Of a stretch of DNA of 64,000 nt, positions 62,473 through 64,000 are shown in pieces; positions within the stretch are counted from its first letter, which is position 1, and every line of letters begins with the position of its first letter. Under the pieces are notes generated by a model. That model saw only the letters and a program-made list of their open reading frames with translations, was not told where the DNA came from and did not search any database. Position numbers and translations under genes: made by a program. Source of the DNA: Meghimatium bilineatum (lineage: Eukaryota > Mollusca > Gastropoda > Stylommatophora > Philomycidae); contig CM067304.1 in assembly GCA_034231615.1 (NCBI GenBank), positions 17,690,944 to 17,754,943 on the forward strand, written 5' to 3'.

Positions 62473-62789
62473 GTGTTCGCAGTAGCATTGATTTCAGCGT
62501 GCGATTTTACATTTTATATCGCGCTTATAATTGTATAATTTAACATTCTGCAGGACACCAGCGGCAAATTTCTTTGATGTTTGTACGAAATATCGTTATA
62601 GAGTCCCACAATAATACAATTTACGGTAATTTAACGATTGTGTGGCATTTTAGGATCCATAAGTGTATCGAACAGTTTCATACAAACGGGTTCCAACATT
62701 ATTTCATGACTATAGAACTATTAGTCTTATCGCACATTCCAGCAACATGGTGTTTGTTATATATACTTCTTTATAGAGAAAACATTCAG

Positions 62790-64000
62790 GAAGAGGGCCA
62801 TCTAACAGAGAAATAAGCTGGATTCAGGAAGAGGGCCATCTAACAGAGAAATAAGCTGGATTCAGGAAGAGGGCCATCTAACAGAGAAACAAGCTGGATT
62901 CAGGAAGAGGGCTATCTAACAGAGAAATAAGCTGGATTCGGGAAGAGGGCCATCTAACAGAGAAACAAGCTGGATTCAGGAAGAGGTCTATCTAACAGAG
63001 AAATAAGCTGGATTCAGGAAGAGGGCCATCTAACAGAGAAACAAGCTGGATTCAGGAAGAGGGCCATGTAACAGAGAAACAAGCTGGATTCAGGAAGAGG
63101 GCCAACTAACAGAGAAGCACGCTGGATTCAGGAAAAGGGCCATGTAACAGGGAAACAAGCTGGATTCAGGAAGAGGGCCATCTAGCAGAGAAACAAGCTG
63201 GATTCAGGAAGAGGGCCATCTAACAGAGAAACAAGCTGGATTCAGGAAGAGGTCCATCTAACAGAGAAGCAAGCTGGATTCAGGGCCATCTAACAGAGAA
63301 ACAAGCTGGATTCAGGGCCATCTAACAGAGAAGCAAGCTGGATTCAGGGCCATCTAACAGAGAAACATGCTGGATACAGGAAGAGGGCCATCTAACAGAG
63401 AAACAAGCTGGATTCAGGAAGAGGGCCATCTAACAGAGAAACAAGCTGGATTCAGGAAGAGGGCCATGTAACAGAGAAATAAGCTGGATTCAGGAAGAGG
63501 GCCATCTAACAGAGAAACAAGCTGGATTCAGGGCCATCTAACAGAGAAACATGCTGGATACAGGAAGAGGGCCATCTAACAGAGAGACAAGCTGGATTCA
63601 GGAAGAGGGCCATCTAACAGAGAGACAAGCTGGATTCAGGAAGAGGGCCATCTAACAGAGAAGCAAGCTGGATTCAGGGCCATCTAACAGAGAAACATGC
63701 TGGATTCAGGAAGAGGTCCATCTAACAGAGAAACAAGCTGGATTCAGGAAGAGGGCCATCTAACAGAGAAACAAGCTGGATTCAGGGCCATCTAACAGAG
63801 AAACATGCTGGATACAGGAAGAGGGCCATCTAACAGAGAGACAAGCTGGATTCAGGAAGAGGTCCATCTAACAGAGAAACAAGCTGGATTCAGGAAGAGG
63901 TCCATCTAACAGAGAAACAAGCTGGATTCAGGAAGAGGGCAATCTAACAGAGAAACAAGCTGGATTCAGGAAGAGGGCCATCTAACAGAGAAACAAGCTG
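62790..64000. repeat. 38-bp minisatellite, over 30 copies, continues past window end
   Basis: Unit GGATTCAGGAAGAGGGCCAT plus CTAACAGAGAAACAAGCT. A 32-bp variant lacks AAGAGG, and variants (ATGCTGGATACAGG, GAGAGACAAG, GAAGCAAG) recur in the same order, for example near 63290, 63535 and 63790, so blocks of several units have been copied. Confidence 0.97.

Overview
This is a piece of an intron-rich animal nuclear genome. The main gene lies on the + strand: the 3' portion of a nitric oxide synthase (NOS) gene in 20 coding exons between 1658 and 53326. The exons join in one reading frame: their lengths sum to 2787 nt, which is 929 codons including the stop, every intron is GT-AG, and the exon phases match at all 19 junctions. 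The heme-ligand cysteine and the start codon lie upstream of the window. What is visible is the end of the oxygenase domain, the calmodulin-binding helix, the FMN domain with a constitutive-type autoinhibitory insert, the FAD and NADPH domains, and an unusually long C-terminal tail of about 132 residues encoded mostly by the last three exons.

The organism is inferred to be a lophotrochozoan, most likely a mollusc and perhaps a gastropod. The reasons are a neuronal-type single NOS, molluscan-looking non-LTR retrotransposons, tRNA-derived SINEs and very many intronic minisatellites. No species can be named from the sequence.

Layout: 1-1657 is intron with a retrotransposon end and a 39-bp tandem array. 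1658-4300 holds the last oxygenase exons and the calmodulin-binding exon. 4301-12141 is a 7.8-kb intron made largely of tandem arrays. 12142-20639 is the FMN domain. 23933-35723 holds the connecting, FAD and first NADPH exons. 38110-45391 holds the rest of the reductase. 45392-52454 is a 7.1-kb intron full of retroelements and fold-back elements. 52455-53326 is the tail and stop. 53327-64000 is intergenic or 3' flank with no recognisable gene, ending in a 38-bp array that runs off the window.

Almost everything outside the exons is repetitive: over 40 tandem arrays, at least six groups of 5'-truncated non-LTR retrotransposon fragments, five kinds of tRNA-derived SINE, palindromic fold-back elements and several unnamed dispersed repeats. 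Several insertions are nested and two have clear 10-bp target-site duplications. The most curious pattern is that several intronic arrays have units that look like splice sites in the sense orientation (donor-like arrays after exons 1, 2 and 3; acceptor-like arrays before exons 16 and 17). One of them runs directly into a real splice acceptor. I found no multi-gene system, CRISPR array or operon.
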